NCBI GenBank assembly: GCA_025058515.1
Contig: JANXDW010000020.1
Span: forward strand, 1 to 38,996
Source of the DNA: Aigarchaeota archaeon
Lineage (GTDB): Archaea > Thermoproteota > Nitrososphaeria_A > Caldarchaeales > Wolframiiraptoraceae
Direction: 5' to 3'
DNA: 38,996 nucleotides
The notes beneath the pieces are model-generated. The model saw only the letters and a list, made by a program, of their open reading frames with translations. It was not told the origin of the DNA and did not search any database. Below, piece by piece: positions 7,399 to 16,370 of the stretch. The position numbers and the translations under genes were made by a program. Numbering within the stretch: the first letter of the stretch is position 1; every line of letters starts with the position of its first letter.

Positions 7399-7460
7399 CT
7401 CTTGTATAGAGAAGAGATTAGGAGTATAAAAAATTATTTCTTTAAAGAAGTATAAGAATG

Positions 7461-7497
7461 TTTATAAAAGAGGGGGTGGGGTAGTCTACAGAGGGAG
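7461..7497 (+). promoter_or_regulatory. TATA-like element and ribosome-binding site of the membrane RING gene
   Basis: TTTATAAAAG (7461-7470) is the TATA-like element. GAGGGAG at 7491-7497 is a good Shine-Dalgarno seven bases before the TTG at 7505 and fixes that start. An unusual G-rich run (AGGGGGTGGGG) lies between them. Confidence 0.5.
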
Positions 7498-7504
7498 TAA
7501 ATAC

Positions 7505-8236
7505 TTGATTGTAACTCAAGAAGAAGTAGTCTCCCGATTTTTTAAGATCGGTTCAAGTGGAGCTGTTGTAGGAGCATTACATATTCTCACATTATTACTT
7601 GGATGGTATATTGAGACAGATGGAGAAGGTGTCATCGCACTTACCGGATACAACTTTATGGAGTCTTTTATACTATCTACAGTTGGTGGGCTAGTAGCTG
7701 GAATAAGTCTATTGATCGCATACTTAGTTAAGAAGTTGAATATTATGAAAGCTGTAATCGGAGGATTATTAGTATCGGGAGGAGCACTTGCTCTCCTCTC
7801 CCCAATATACATATATCTATTCAAGATCTTAGCATTTAATCTTCGAGGCTACCCTGATCTCGGCTTCTTTGCAGCTGTATTCACTGCTATAATCCAGCTT
7901 GGAATTGGTGTATTAGTTCTCTTAACACCTTTAAAGAAAGAAATACTCATCGCAGAGGAGGCGGCGGCTGTAGAAAGATATCCCACACCTTCAATTATAG
8001 AAGAAGTTGAGTTGGGGGCTCCGATGCGTAGAGAGATTCGTAGATCTAGCGTGGCCAGCATAGTTGATGCAGAAGATGTTGAAGAAGGTATATGCATGAT
8101 ATGTTATTATCCATTAACTAGTGAGACTTCAGTTAAGTGTAGTGCATGTGGAGCTCTCTTCCATAGAGATTGTATAGATGCGTGGGTTAGCTTAAACCGC
8201 GTCTGCCCAAACTGTAAAACATTGATAAGTCATTAA
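7505..8236 (+). CDS. Membrane-anchored RING-finger protein, candidate E3 ligase
   Basis: 243 residues in two parts. Residues about 17-37, 55-76, 81-108 and 117-141 are four predicted membrane helices. After a polar linker (about 145-195) comes a zinc RING with Cys197, Cys200, Cys212, Cys215, His220, Cys223, Cys234 and Cys237. Its C4HC3 order, spacing and CGALFHRDCIDAW segment closely match the small RING protein at 5776-6036 (CGALGHENCFEEW). With an even number of helices and a short N-terminus, both ends would face the cytosol, where E2 is. Eukaryotic MARCH-type ligases pair a C4HC3 RING with membrane helices, but with the RING at the N-terminus. The start is TTG, fixed by GAGGGAG seven bases upstream. 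The E3 role is inferred from the domain and from proximity to E1, E2 and ubiquitin. Confidence 0.82.
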   Translation: MIVTQEEVVSRFFKIGSSGAVVGALHILTLLLGWYIETDGEGVIALTGYNFMESFILSTVGGLVAGISLLIAYLVKKLNIMKAVIGGLLVSGGALALLSPIYIYLFKILAFNLRGYPDLGFFAAVFTAIIQLGIGVLVLLTPLKKEILIAEEAAAVERYPTPSIIEEVELGAPMRREIRRSSVASIVDAEDVEEGICMICYYPLTSETSVKCSACGALFHRDCIDAWVSLNRVCPNCKTLISH

Positions 8237-8709
8237 GTGAATAACTGTCTGATGAAAGACCCTAGATAATATGCTGACACAATAACTATGATCGTTAATA
8301 CTAAATGTTCTAAAATGATCTTGCTACTCTTTTTATTCTGCTTCTTGGCCATATAGTAACTAAAGAAAGATATTAGTGCTAGTCCCCATCCAACACTTGC
8401 ATAAATCGTGTTAGGTGGATCGAGAAGTAGTACAGGTAATAGGAAACTAAGTGTAAAGACTGCTTTAGAGATTAGTGTAGATACTGTACTCTCAAGTATC
8501 TCTTCACTTGTATGCTCACCTTCAGCTTCTTCTGAAACATGGATCCCCATAGCATCAGATAGAGAGTCTGCGAGAGCTAGGACAAGGATTCCTGTCATAA
8601 CAGCTAGCTTAGATTGGGTACCAGATTCCAAGCCGATTATTATACCAAGAGTAGTTATAACTCCTGAGGTTAGCCCAAATCCTACACCTTTCGAGAACGT
8701 AATCTTCAT
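8233..8709 (-). CDS. VIT1/CCC1-like membrane protein (putative iron/manganese transporter)
   Basis: 158-residue membrane protein resembling the VIT1 (vacuolar iron transporter) family of divalent-metal/H+ antiporters. The first half shows GFGLTSGVITTLGIIIGLESG and LADSLSDAMGIHVSEEAE, like the DGLVTT and ADA(I/M)SMGxGEYLSxxSE region of VIT1. About four to five hydrophobic helices are visible (9-30, 33-52, 80-98, 104-122, 134-154). It is shorter than classical VIT1 (about 230 residues), like archaeal members of the family. Its 3' end overlaps that of the convergent membrane RING gene by four bases. Substrate is uncertain. Confidence 0.65.
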   Translation of the reverse strand: MKITFSKGVGFGLTSGVITTLGIIIGLESGTQSKLAVMTGILVLALADSLSDAMGIHVSEEAEGEHTSEEILESTVSTLISKAVFTLSFLLPVLLLDPPNTIYASVGWGLALISFFSYYMAKKQNKKSSKIILEHLVLTIIVIVSAYYLGSFIRQLFT

Positions 8710-8810
8710 AACCTATCACATTAAACTCTACAATCTTCATTATTAATATTTTGAGAACATGATAAAACATATATGATGCAAGACTGTTTCCCAGAATTAG
8801 GTAGAATACT

Positions 8811-10292
8811 TTGGATAAGATAGAACAATCAACTCAAAGATATGAAGCAGTTATTAGACTCGCATTAGAACGTGGATTCTTCAATCCAGCTTCAGAGATC
8901 TATGGTGATGCTCCTGCAGGATTCTGGGATTATGGTCCACTCGGAGCATCGTTAAAAAGAAAATTCATAGAGTTATGGAGAAGAGAACTTGTCAGAAGAG
9001 ATGGTATGTTAGAGATAGACGGTGCTCAAGTACTTTCTAAAAACGTCTTCACCGCTTCAGGTCATTTAAAGAGTTTCGTTGATCCTATTGCTAGGTGTTC
9101 TAGATGTAGAGCGGTTTACAGAGTTGATAAGTTGATAGAAGAGTCCGTCGGCATACATGTACCTGAACGTCTTGACTTGGATAAGATTGAGAAGCTTGTA
9201 CTAGAGAACAATATTAGATGTTCTAAGTGTGGTGGAGAGTTAACTGACTTCTCATACTTTAACATGATGTTCAAGCTGAATGTAGGAGCTACAGATGTAG
9301 ATGCATACCTTAGACCAGAGACATGCCAATCCATCTTTGTAGATTTTATAAGATTATTCAAGGTGATGAGATGTAAGCTTCCCATAGGTTTTGCTCAAGT
9401 AGGGAAGAGTTTTAGAAATGAGATCTCGCCAAGACAGGGTTTGATAAGGATGAGAGAGTTTTATCAAGCTGAGATAGAAGTATTCTTTAATCCTAGGAAA
9501 GCTGATGAGTTACCTAAGGCTGAACCCTTAATGGATTATACTCTAAGACTTAAACCATTAAACTCTGAGGAGATCATAGAGATAGCTTGTAGAGAAGCAT
9601 TAGGTGAGAAGTTATTATCAAGTAAGCTTGTTGCATATTATCTTGCACTTATCCAGCAATTTTACGAGAAGGCTGGAATACCTAGAGAGAAGATTAGGCT
9701 TAGACAGTTGGGGGAGGATGAGAGAGCATTTTACGCTGTAGAAGCTTGGGATCTAGAAGTTGAGACTAGTCTAGGTTGGATCGAGTTGGTCGCATGCAAT
9801 AATAGGGGAGACTATGATCTAAGTGGGCATCAAGAGGTTAGCGGCCATGAGATGACGGTTCAAGATGATGGAGAGAAGGTTCTACCCCATGTCTTCGAGC
9901 TTTCTATGGGGATTGATAGAAGTATATACTGTATAATAGAGTCTGCTCTATCAAATATTGGTGGAAGAAAAGTATTGAGGTTGAATCCTGAACTTGCTCC
10001 AGTACATGTTGCAGTACTTCCATTAATCTCTAGAGAGCCATTCATAACTAGAGCTAAGCAGATATACGATCTATTGAGATTAGATTATGATGTCGTTTAT
10101 GATGATTCTGGAAGCATAGGTAGAAGATATGCTAGGCAAGATGAGATCGGTACTCCATACTGTATAACCGTAGACCATCAAACATTTGAAGATGATACGG
10201 TAACCATTAGATATAGAGATACAACACATCAGATAAGGATAGAAACTTCAAAACTCTTAGAATTCCTATCTAAAAACTTTAGAATCTCTTAG
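8811..10292 (+). CDS. glyS: Glycyl-tRNA synthetase (class II)
   Basis: Charges tRNA-Gly with glycine. The 493-residue chain matches the archaeal/eukaryotic dimeric enzyme. The N-terminal RGFFNPASEIYGDAPAGFWDYGPLG is class II motif 1, with a zinc-like insertion carrying Cys96, Cys99, Cys137 and Cys140. Motif 2 contains FRNE (201-204) and RQGLIRMREF, and SMGIDRSIY is motif 3. The anticodon-binding domain starts near residue 395 (VHVAVLPLI). The start is TTG at 8811, with AGGT eight bases upstream. It stands alone, divergent from the VIT-like gene. Confidence 0.95.
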   Translation: MDKIEQSTQRYEAVIRLALERGFFNPASEIYGDAPAGFWDYGPLGASLKRKFIELWRRELVRRDGMLEIDGAQVLSKNVFTASGHLKSFVDPIARCSRCRAVYRVDKLIEESVGIHVPERLDLDKIEKLVLENNIRCSKCGGELTDFSYFNMMFKLNVGATDVDAYLRPETCQSIFVDFIRLFKVMRCKLPIGFAQVGKSFRNEISPRQGLIRMREFYQAEIEVFFNPRKADELPKAEPLMDYTLRLKPLNSEEIIEIACREALGEKLLSSKLVAYYLALIQQFYEKAGIPREKIRLRQLGEDERAFYAVEAWDLEVETSLGWIELVACNNRGDYDLSGHQEVSGHEMTVQDDGEKVLPHVFELSMGIDRSIYCIIESALSNIGGRKVLRLNPELAPVHVAVLPLISREPFITRAKQIYDLLRLDYDVVYDDSGSIGRRYARQDEIGTPYCITVDHQTFEDDTVTIRYRDTTHQIRIETSKLLEFLSKNFRIS

Positions 10293-10467
10293 GAATTCAT
10301 AGAGTGGAGGTAGCCCATGCCTTCACGATCCCGCCTTCTCTATTTATACAAGACCCTATGGTAGACTGTAAATCTGTGATATCCAACATACTGTGGTTAA
10401 GAAAAGACTTAATAGACAATTAAACATATTATAAAATCGGAGTAAAATATGTCGATGGTGGAAAGTT
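10293..10467. other. Intergenic region between glyS and the DUF47 gene
   Basis: 175 bases. TATTATAAAA near 10430 is a plausible TATA box for the DUF47 gene. A GC-richer patch at 10305-10345 stands out from the AT-rich surroundings, but I could not fold it into a convincing tRNA, C/D-box or H/ACA RNA. Confidence 0.4.
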
Positions 10468-11133
10468 ATGGTTCTTCCTAGAGATAGAGAAGAAGAATTC
10501 CAATTAAGAATATTTACTTTTATTCAAGATCAGATTAGGAAGATAATCGATATGTACAAGATTGTATTAGAGATGCTGGGGAGCTACGTTCACGACCTAA
10601 ACATCTCTAAGTTAGAAGAGTATTATCAGAGAATCTTGAGAGCAGATGAATCTGCAAAAGAAACTGGTAGGATGATCGAGATGGAGATGAATAATGTTGG
10701 TGCACTTCTAACGAATAGGGAAGACTTCATCAGACTTGTAACAGAGATCGATGAGATCGCAGATACAGTTGAAGGAGTTGCTTATAGATTGGTTAACTTA
10801 GCAAAGATGAAGACTAGACTCAATAAAGAATTGAATAATAAGTTGCTGGAGCTGGGGGACATGGTTCTCTCAACATTGAACAGGCTTCGAGAAGCTCTAT
10901 TAGCAATTACTTTAAATGTGAATACTTTCCAGCAGAAGATTAGAGAAACAGAAGAACATGAAAAGAAGGTTGATGATATCTACCGAGCGCTCGACTTAGC
11001 AATACTTACAAGTGATCTTAAGATCGCTCCCCTACTACTTACGAGAGAGATAGTCTGGATGCTTGAAGAGATAGCAGATACAGCAGAACGTATAGTAGAT
11101 ACTCTTAGAGCTCTTTCTCTAACAGTCTTTTAA
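10468..11133 (+). CDS. DUF47 (PhoU-like) helical protein
   Basis: All-helical 221-residue protein of the DUF47/PhoU-like family, whose members usually act with phosphate transporters of the PiT type or bind metal clusters. Repeated Glu/Asp-rich helices such as IDEIADTVEGVAYRLVNLAK and LEEIADTAERIVDTLRALS are the PhoU-like repeats (E/DxxxD). No transporter gene lies nearby, so the partner is unknown. The ATG at 10468 is preceded by GGTGG with six-base spacing. EndA begins two bases after the stop, so the two genes form an operon. Confidence 0.75.
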   Translation: MVLPRDREEEFQLRIFTFIQDQIRKIIDMYKIVLEMLGSYVHDLNISKLEEYYQRILRADESAKETGRMIEMEMNNVGALLTNREDFIRLVTEIDEIADTVEGVAYRLVNLAKMKTRLNKELNNKLLELGDMVLSTLNRLREALLAITLNVNTFQQKIRETEEHEKKVDDIYRALDLAILTSDLKIAPLLLTREIVWMLEEIADTAERIVDTLRALSLTVF

Positions 11134-11135
11134 TC

Positions 11136-11690
11136 TTGGTGGATAGTTTGATTAAGGCTGAGCTAGTAGAAGATTCTGTAATAATCTGGGATATAGAAGA
11201 TGGTAGAAAGCTATATAGAAAAGGATTCTATGGAAAACCATTAGGGATACCGAAGCCTAAGACTCCTGACTTTAATGTACCTCTGATCCTAGATATAATC
11301 GAGGCGGTCTATCTAGTTGAGAAAGGCGAGATAGAGGTATATTCTTCTGGAAAGAAGATGTCTATAGAAGAATTAAGAGAGCATGCTTCAAAAACTTATG
11401 AGAAGTTTTATGAGAAGTACGTCGTTTATAAAGATTTGAGAGAAAGAGGGTTCATAGTAACTCCTGGGATAAAGTTTGGAAGTGATTTCGCTGTATATAG
11501 AATTGGTCCAGGGCTTGAGCATGCTCCATTTATCGTTCAAGTTAAGATGAGAGAAGAAGATATCTCAGCATTGGAAGTCATTAGATCTGGTAGACTTGCT
11601 ACTACGGTTAAGAAGTACTTTACAATTGCTGTACCAAATGTTAAGACTGGGAAGAATGTTTACATACTTTTCGAGTGGTGGAAGCCTTAA
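11136..11690 (+). CDS. endA: tRNA-splicing endonuclease EndA
   Basis: Cuts bulge-helix-bulge introns out of archaeal tRNA and rRNA precursors. The C-terminal catalytic domain has YVVYKDLRERGFIVTPGIKFGSDF, then the catalytic triad Tyr121 (DFAVY), His129 (EHAPF) and Lys160 or Lys159 (TTVKKY). At 184 residues it is the single-domain form that works as a homotetramer or with a second subunit. The start is ambiguous: TTG at 11136 or GTG at 11139. A T-run right after the stop (11695-11700) is a likely terminator. Confidence 0.93.
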   Translation: MVDSLIKAELVEDSVIIWDIEDGRKLYRKGFYGKPLGIPKPKTPDFNVPLILDIIEAVYLVEKGEIEVYSSGKKMSIEELREHASKTYEKFYEKYVVYKDLRERGFIVTPGIKFGSDFAVYRIGPGLEHAPFIVQVKMREEDISALEVIRSGRLATTVKKYFTIAVPNVKTGKNVYILFEWWKP

Positions 11691-11694
11691 TCTA

Positions 11695-11700
11695 TTTTTT
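11695..11700 (+). terminator. Poly-T terminator after endA
   Basis: Six consecutive T residues five bases after the endA stop. Short U-runs terminate archaeal transcription without needing a hairpin. Confidence 0.45.
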
Positions 11701-11727
11701 AAGAAAATTTCTTTAGTAGAGATTATT

Positions 11728-12633
11728 CTATATGTCGGAGTCTTTTATTACCTTTCCTAAACCTTTATAGAACTTTAGATAAACATCTACTAGCTTAAAG
11801 ATTGATGTATGAACTGCTCCAGAATAGAATCTTAGATCATTAATGTTCTTCTCTCTCAGTAAATTATCTACTTCTTCTGATTGTAGGTCTGAAGGTAGAA
11901 CGGATTTTGAACCTACTACGAACCCCCACAGTGAGAGGAAGGATTTTATAAAACATCCGTAGTAGCATGTTCGGGGGAATATCTGAGAGATCGTCCTATA
12001 TATTGATATGAAGGTGCTAGGCGTATGAGAGATCGAGGAAGCTTGTGTAACGATAATCCCATTCTCTCTCAATTTCCTATAAACTACTTGATAGAACTCT
12101 AAAGTGTAGAGTTTTATTGCAGGACCTCCTTCAACTGGGTCTGTAACATCTACTATTACGACATCATATCTATTATCTGATTGTTCTTCTAAGAATCTTC
12201 TTCCTTCACTGATGATTAGCTTAAGCCTCTCATCTTCAAATGCTTTAAGAGACCATGGAATATGCTTCTTAACTATATCTATCAACTCTCCATCTAAGTC
12301 TACCATCGTTATCTCTTCTACTTCACTGTGTTTTTCTACTTCTCTAATTGTTGATCCTTCTCCACCTCCGATCACTAAAACTTTCTTAGGGTTTGGATGT
12401 GCAATTAAGCTTGGATGCACTAAGCATTCGTGATATATGTTTTCATCGATCTCAGAAGATTGCATTAAACCATCTAATAGTAGTGATAATCCGTAGTCTT
12501 CAGTCTCCACTATATCTACTTTCTGATGCTTTGTCTTCCCTGAATATACTATGCGCTTGATACCGTAGATTACTCTTAAGCTTGGTGATAACTTCTCCAT
12601 AACATATATTGATGGTTCAACAGTATTCGTCAC
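11728..12633 (-). CDS. speE: Polyamine aminopropyltransferase (spermidine synthase family)
   Basis: Transfers the aminopropyl group of decarboxylated SAM to a polyamine such as putrescine or agmatine. The fold is SAM-methyltransferase-like. LVIGGGEGSTIREV (about 85-98) is the nucleotide-binding loop, VDVTDPVEGGPAIKLYTLEFY follows the catalytic Asp, and YHECLVHPSL is the N-terminal family motif. The 301-residue length is typical. Thermophilic archaeal members often accept longer or different amines, so the precise product is open. The start is GTG at 12633, with GAGGTG at the end of speD as ribosome site. It lies six bases after speD and forms a speD-speE operon. Confidence 0.9.
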   Translation of the reverse strand: MTNTVEPSIYVMEKLSPSLRVIYGIKRIVYSGKTKHQKVDIVETEDYGLSLLLDGLMQSSEIDENIYHECLVHPSLIAHPNPKKVLVIGGGEGSTIREVEKHSEVEEITMVDLDGELIDIVKKHIPWSLKAFEDERLKLIISEGRRFLEEQSDNRYDVVIVDVTDPVEGGPAIKLYTLEFYQVVYRKLRENGIIVTQASSISHTPSTFISIYRTISQIFPRTCYYGCFIKSFLSLWGFVVGSKSVLPSDLQSEEVDNLLREKNINDLRFYSGAVHTSIFKLVDVYLKFYKGLGKVIKDSDI

Positions 12634-12639
12634 TTAAAT

Positions 12640-12999
12640 CTACACCTCAACTACCCCTCTCCTGATCTCCATCACATTTACCCTAGATGGAGAATAATTC
12701 TTAACAAATACTTCGTAGGCTTTCCATGGATCGATGTGTTCACCGCAAGTAAATATATCTATAGCGATGTACCCGTGCTCAGGCCACGTATGTATAGATA
12801 TATGGGATTCAGCTATTATGATTACTCCGCTTACACCTCCTCCAGGGAACATTGTATAGTGTTCTCCCATGAAAGTAGCTTTACATGCTTCTACAGCTTC
12901 GTTTAAACTTTTTCTAGCGAGGGATAAGTCTCCGAGTAAGTCTGACCGACAGCCGTACATCTCTACAACGAGATGCCGACCCAGAGTCTTCATCCCCAA
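12640..12999 (-). CDS. speD: S-adenosylmethionine decarboxylase proenzyme
   Basis: Pyruvoyl-dependent decarboxylase that supplies decarboxylated SAM to the downstream aminopropyltransferase. The proenzyme cleaves itself between Glu64 and Ser65 in AESHISIHTWPEHG, turning the serine into the pyruvoyl cofactor. Cys85 (DIFTCGEHIDP) is the conserved catalytic cysteine. The 119-residue length is normal for the small prokaryotic form. Crenarchaeal paralogues of this fold can be arginine decarboxylases; the linkage to speE favours SAM. The start is TTG at 12999 or ATG at 12993. Confidence 0.88.
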   Translation of the reverse strand: MGMKTLGRHLVVEMYGCRSDLLGDLSLARKSLNEAVEACKATFMGEHYTMFPGGGVSGVIIIAESHISIHTWPEHGYIAIDIFTCGEHIDPWKAYEVFVKNYSPSRVNVMEIRRGVVEV

Positions 13000-13068
13000 T
13001 CAGATTCTCCCCTCCCTAAACACATTTCCGAGATTCTAACTAAAAAATATTCTTAACTAGCTGAAGTT

Positions 13069-14172
13069 CTATAGTAGTTCTGTCTCTTTTAAGAGCCATA
13101 TTGCTTCTTCTCGAGTTGGTCTACGTTTATGTAAGATGGTATATCTCTCTGGTCTAATCTCAGGAGAATGAATTAATGCTTTAACAGCTAGTTCTACTGG
13201 GATCTCTAATCTTTTAAGACTTAAAGGTATACCAGCTTTCTCCATGTATTCTTTAAGCTTCTTCCAATTATATTCTAAGTTCTTCCACCAGTTTCGATTG
13301 TGAAGTTCATGATATAGAGAGGTTGGTAGAGTACCTAAAGCACATTGAATTCCGTGAGGAGCTCTAATAGATGAGTGGATCTCTAGATAGTGGCTGAATA
13401 GGTGCTCGCTACCTGATGCAGGTCTAGAAGAGCCAGCGACCATCATCGATACTCCTGAGTATATTAGTGCTTCGGCGAGAATTTCGTAATCTCTACTCCG
13501 ACCAATCTTCAGAACATCTATCACTAACTCAATAGCTTTCAAGGTATATCTTTCCGCTGTATAACAATATTCTTCTCCAACTTCATCTCTCCCTAATTGC
13601 CAATCTTTTATCGAGACAACTTTTGCTAGTATATCTCCAAAACCTGATGAAGAGAGTGTTCTCGGTGCATTTGATACTATGTCTATGTCTATTAGAGAGA
13701 GTATGGGTGGACGAGCTATTATAGATCTTCTACCATTTTCGTAGAATAGAGATACTACTGGAGATACTATTCCATCATGTGATAAGGCGGTAGGTATAGA
13801 GATGAACGGTATCTGGTATTTGTAGGCAACGTACTTACCGATATCTATTACTGTTCCTCCACCTGTAGCTATAACTGTTTGAACACCTTTAGCTGTAGAG
13901 GTTTTTCTCTCTGCTTCTTTAAAAGTTGGTTCAGAAACCTCGAAGCCTACGCCATTAACCATCTCGAGAATCTTTTCTCCAGCAATCTTTAGAGTAGTCT
14001 TATCGTAGAAGACTCCGAAAGGTTTCTTTAAATTGAGTTCTTCTAAGATCTGTGGAAGCTCTTTCAAGACTTCTCTTCCTATAATAACCTCTCTCAAAGT
14101 ATTGTCATGGATTAGATTACATCCACATTCTTCTCTACTTGGGATAAGGTCATTTACCTTTATAGTCTTCAA
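13069..14172 (-). CDS. egsA: sn-Glycerol-1-phosphate dehydrogenase
   Basis: Reduces dihydroxyacetone phosphate to sn-glycerol 1-phosphate, the backbone of archaeal ether lipids and a hallmark enzyme of archaea. Visible are the cofactor-binding ATGGGTVIDIGKYVAYK (102-118) and the conserved PTALSHDGIVSP (127-138). The zinc ligands are Asp180 (GFGD), His257 (SEHLF) and His273 (PHGIQ). The 367-residue length is normal. The start is TTG at 14172, with an AT-rich TATA-like stretch (ATTAAATA) just upstream and no Shine-Dalgarno. Confidence 0.93.
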   Translation of the reverse strand: MKTIKVNDLIPSREECGCNLIHDNTLREVIIGREVLKELPQILEELNLKKPFGVFYDKTTLKIAGEKILEMVNGVGFEVSEPTFKEAERKTSTAKGVQTVIATGGGTVIDIGKYVAYKYQIPFISIPTALSHDGIVSPVVSLFYENGRRSIIARPPILSLIDIDIVSNAPRTLSSSGFGDILAKVVSIKDWQLGRDEVGEEYCYTAERYTLKAIELVIDVLKIGRSRDYEILAEALIYSGVSMMVAGSSRPASGSEHLFSHYLEIHSSIRAPHGIQCALGTLPTSLYHELHNRNWWKNLEYNWKKLKEYMEKAGIPLSLKRLEIPVELAVKALIHSPEIRPERYTILHKRRPTREEAIWLLKETELL

Positions 14173-14226
14173 TTTTTTCTATTTAATATCTATCTAGTAG
14201 GATTTTAAGTTGCTGTAGCTGACTAT

Positions 14227-15594
14227 CTACTTTAACATCAATTCTTCATATCTTCTTAATTCTTCTACGCTCCTCCTAATATCTGAGAAGAGAGTCTTAG
14301 CGATATTGATATCTTCAACCATTATTTCTTCTCTACCATTTCCTTTAGCTATCTCCATGCTAGGTCTTAAAAGCTGTACAGCATATCTAAGCGTAGAGCT
14401 TACCCCTATATCTGTTAGAGCCTCCAAAGCTTCTCTCGATATCTTAACCTTCTCTTCTGCAGCTCTTATCTCAAGGATTTTTCTAACCTCATCCCGTGTG
14501 TAAGGTCTCGTGCTTATGATCAACAATCTATCTAACAGGTCTAGCGGTATACCATGTGGAGACTCTATATCTGTACCTCTGACTTTTGTTATACCTCTAT
14601 TACTTGCAAAGATAAGTATTGGCGCAAGCTCGTTCTCCATGGCCGCATTCAAGAAGGAGAAGGCTTCTATATCTAGTAAGTGTACTTCATCTATGAAGAG
14701 TACTCCTGGGATTATCTCTGCAGTACCTTCTTCAAGACGTTTCTTAACCATATCATCAACATCTCTTCTAATCTCTGAGTCTATCTCTCTTGAAGTAGAT
14801 CCTCCGAAGAATAAGCTGAACAGCCCTCCTCCTCTTTGCTGAGCAGATATCTGGTCTAGGTCATGTAGTGTTAAAACGTATACGAACTCCTTATTCTTCT
14901 CTACTGGTCCACTTGGTCTAGGTATAGGTTTCTCTTCCCACGTAGTTATCTCATATTTCTCTGCAGCTTCTTCAGACCTACCTAACTTAGTAACCTTTCC
15001 AGTCTCTGCATCTATCATTATTATGTCTCCTAATGTTATCCCTTGCTGGATTAAGTGGATAGCTATACTCTGACCAGCTCTAAAAACTCTTTTATCATCT
15101 TTTGTAGCCAACCCGATTACAACGTGGTCTGGGATCTCTTGATATGGATTGTATGGATGTTTCCTCGTCCTTATATCTAGCTGTGTTACTTCGCCTTCAT
15201 AAACTCGTCTCTGCTCTCTTAATCTTACACCTATCGCTCTTCTCATAGCTTGAGTAAGAACCTCAGTCTTCTTCATCTCAGATGAATATATCTCTGAACC
15301 ACTTAGAGCGACGAAGGGAACATCTCTACCTAGTTCTTTAGCGATAGCATAGGCTATCGCGGTTTTCCCTGTTCCAGGTGGACCAGCGAAGAGTACTGCT
15401 CTACCAGCCATTCTACCTTCTTTTATCATCTTTACAACTATCCCAGCTGCTTCTCTTGCTTCTATCTGCCCGACTAAACCAGCTTCGATAGGCTTGGCCT
15501 TTAAACCATCAAGCCCTAAGCCTTTGATATGAGAGTGGGCTCCAACTCTAGTAATTCTTCTACTTGTATAATCTGTTATATCTGTTAGAGCCAT
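14227..15594 (-). CDS. TIP49/RuvB-like AAA+ ATPase (RuvBL family)
   Basis: Archaeal relative of eukaryotic pontin/reptin (RuvBL1/2), hexameric ATPases that help assemble large nucleoprotein and chaperone complexes. Domain order is an N-terminal AAA+ half with Walker A GPPGTGKT (71-78), a large OB-type insertion (about 125-285) characteristic of TIP49, Walker B IDEVH (301-305), sensor 1 SNRG (331-334) and a C-terminal lid domain. The 455-residue length matches the family. The start is ATG at 15594. Homologues occur in several archaea, so it is not unique. It stands alone between egsA and the UPF0173 gene. Confidence 0.92.
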   Translation of the reverse strand: MALTDITDYTSRRITRVGAHSHIKGLGLDGLKAKPIEAGLVGQIEAREAAGIVVKMIKEGRMAGRAVLFAGPPGTGKTAIAYAIAKELGRDVPFVALSGSEIYSSEMKKTEVLTQAMRRAIGVRLREQRRVYEGEVTQLDIRTRKHPYNPYQEIPDHVVIGLATKDDKRVFRAGQSIAIHLIQQGITLGDIIMIDAETGKVTKLGRSEEAAEKYEITTWEEKPIPRPSGPVEKNKEFVYVLTLHDLDQISAQQRGGGLFSLFFGGSTSREIDSEIRRDVDDMVKKRLEEGTAEIIPGVLFIDEVHLLDIEAFSFLNAAMENELAPILIFASNRGITKVRGTDIESPHGIPLDLLDRLLIISTRPYTRDEVRKILEIRAAEEKVKISREALEALTDIGVSSTLRYAVQLLRPSMEIAKGNGREEIMVEDINIAKTLFSDIRRSVEELRRYEELMLK

Positions 15595-15698
15595 CTCAAC
15601 CCTAGTCTAATGAAAGTTAAACCAAAATAAATCCATAACTTTTTTAATAGATAGATTGATTGGAAAAATTTTTTAAAATCTTGGAGAATTTTCTATAC

Positions 15699-16370
15699 AT
15701 GGTTACGGTGAAGTGGCTTGGTCACTCAGCCTTCGAGATAGAGATCGCAGATAAACTTGTAATGATCGATCCATTTCTACAAGGTAATCCATTATCTCCT
15801 ATTAGACTTGAAGACTTAAGACATATAGATGTAATAGTAATCACTCATGACCATGGAGATCATTTTGGAGATTCTGTAGAGATAGCTAAGAAACATGGAT
15901 CAAAGATTGTATCCGTATATGAGACAGCGAATAAAGCTCTCAGTGAAGGTGTGTTAGAATGTATTGGAATGAATATTGGTGGAACGGTAAAGATAGATAA
16001 TTTATCAATAACGTTAACTCCAGCTGTACACTCTATGTCTTCTAATCCATGTGGAGTAGTACTCTCCGATGGAAAGACCAGCATATATCATGCAGGAGAT
16101 ACAACAGTATTTGGAGATATGAAGATAATCGGTCAACTGTATAAGCCGACTATAGCCTTGCTTCCAATCGGTGGATTCTATACATCTGGACCGAGAGAAG
16201 CGGCCATGGCTACAGCTTTGATAAAACCGAAGATCGTTATTCCTATGCATTACAATACCTTTGATGTAATTAGAAGAGATCCAGAAGAGTTTAAGAAAGA
16301 AGTTAAGAGGATGAAGATAAAGAATGTTAAGATCGTTGTTTTAAAGCCTGGTGAGAGCTTTAAACTCTAA
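15699..16370 (+). CDS. UPF0173 metal-dependent hydrolase (MBL fold)
   Basis: Small metallo-beta-lactamase-fold hydrolase of the UPF0173 family; substrate unknown. The zinc signature THDHGDHFGD, the later AVHS, the HAGDTT segment and the C-terminal IPMHYNTF give the metal ligands. The N-terminus VTVKWLGHSAFEIE is the family's conserved opening, so I chose the ATG at 15699 (223 residues) over the in-frame TTG at 15660, which would add 13 residues the family lacks. It is divergent from the TIP49 gene. Confidence 0.88.
   Translation: MVTVKWLGHSAFEIEIADKLVMIDPFLQGNPLSPIRLEDLRHIDVIVITHDHGDHFGDSVEIAKKHGSKIVSVYETANKALSEGVLECIGMNIGGTVKIDNLSITLTPAVHSMSSNPCGVVLSDGKTSIYHAGDTTVFGDMKIIGQLYKPTIALLPIGGFYTSGPREAAMATALIKPKIVIPMHYNTFDVIRRDPEEFKKEVKRMKIKNVKIVVLKPGESFKL

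Noticed and set aside
10293-10467. GC-richer patch checked as a tRNA or guide RNA
   Set aside because: No cloverleaf, no TGATGA/CTGA box pair and no stable hairpin could be drawn.
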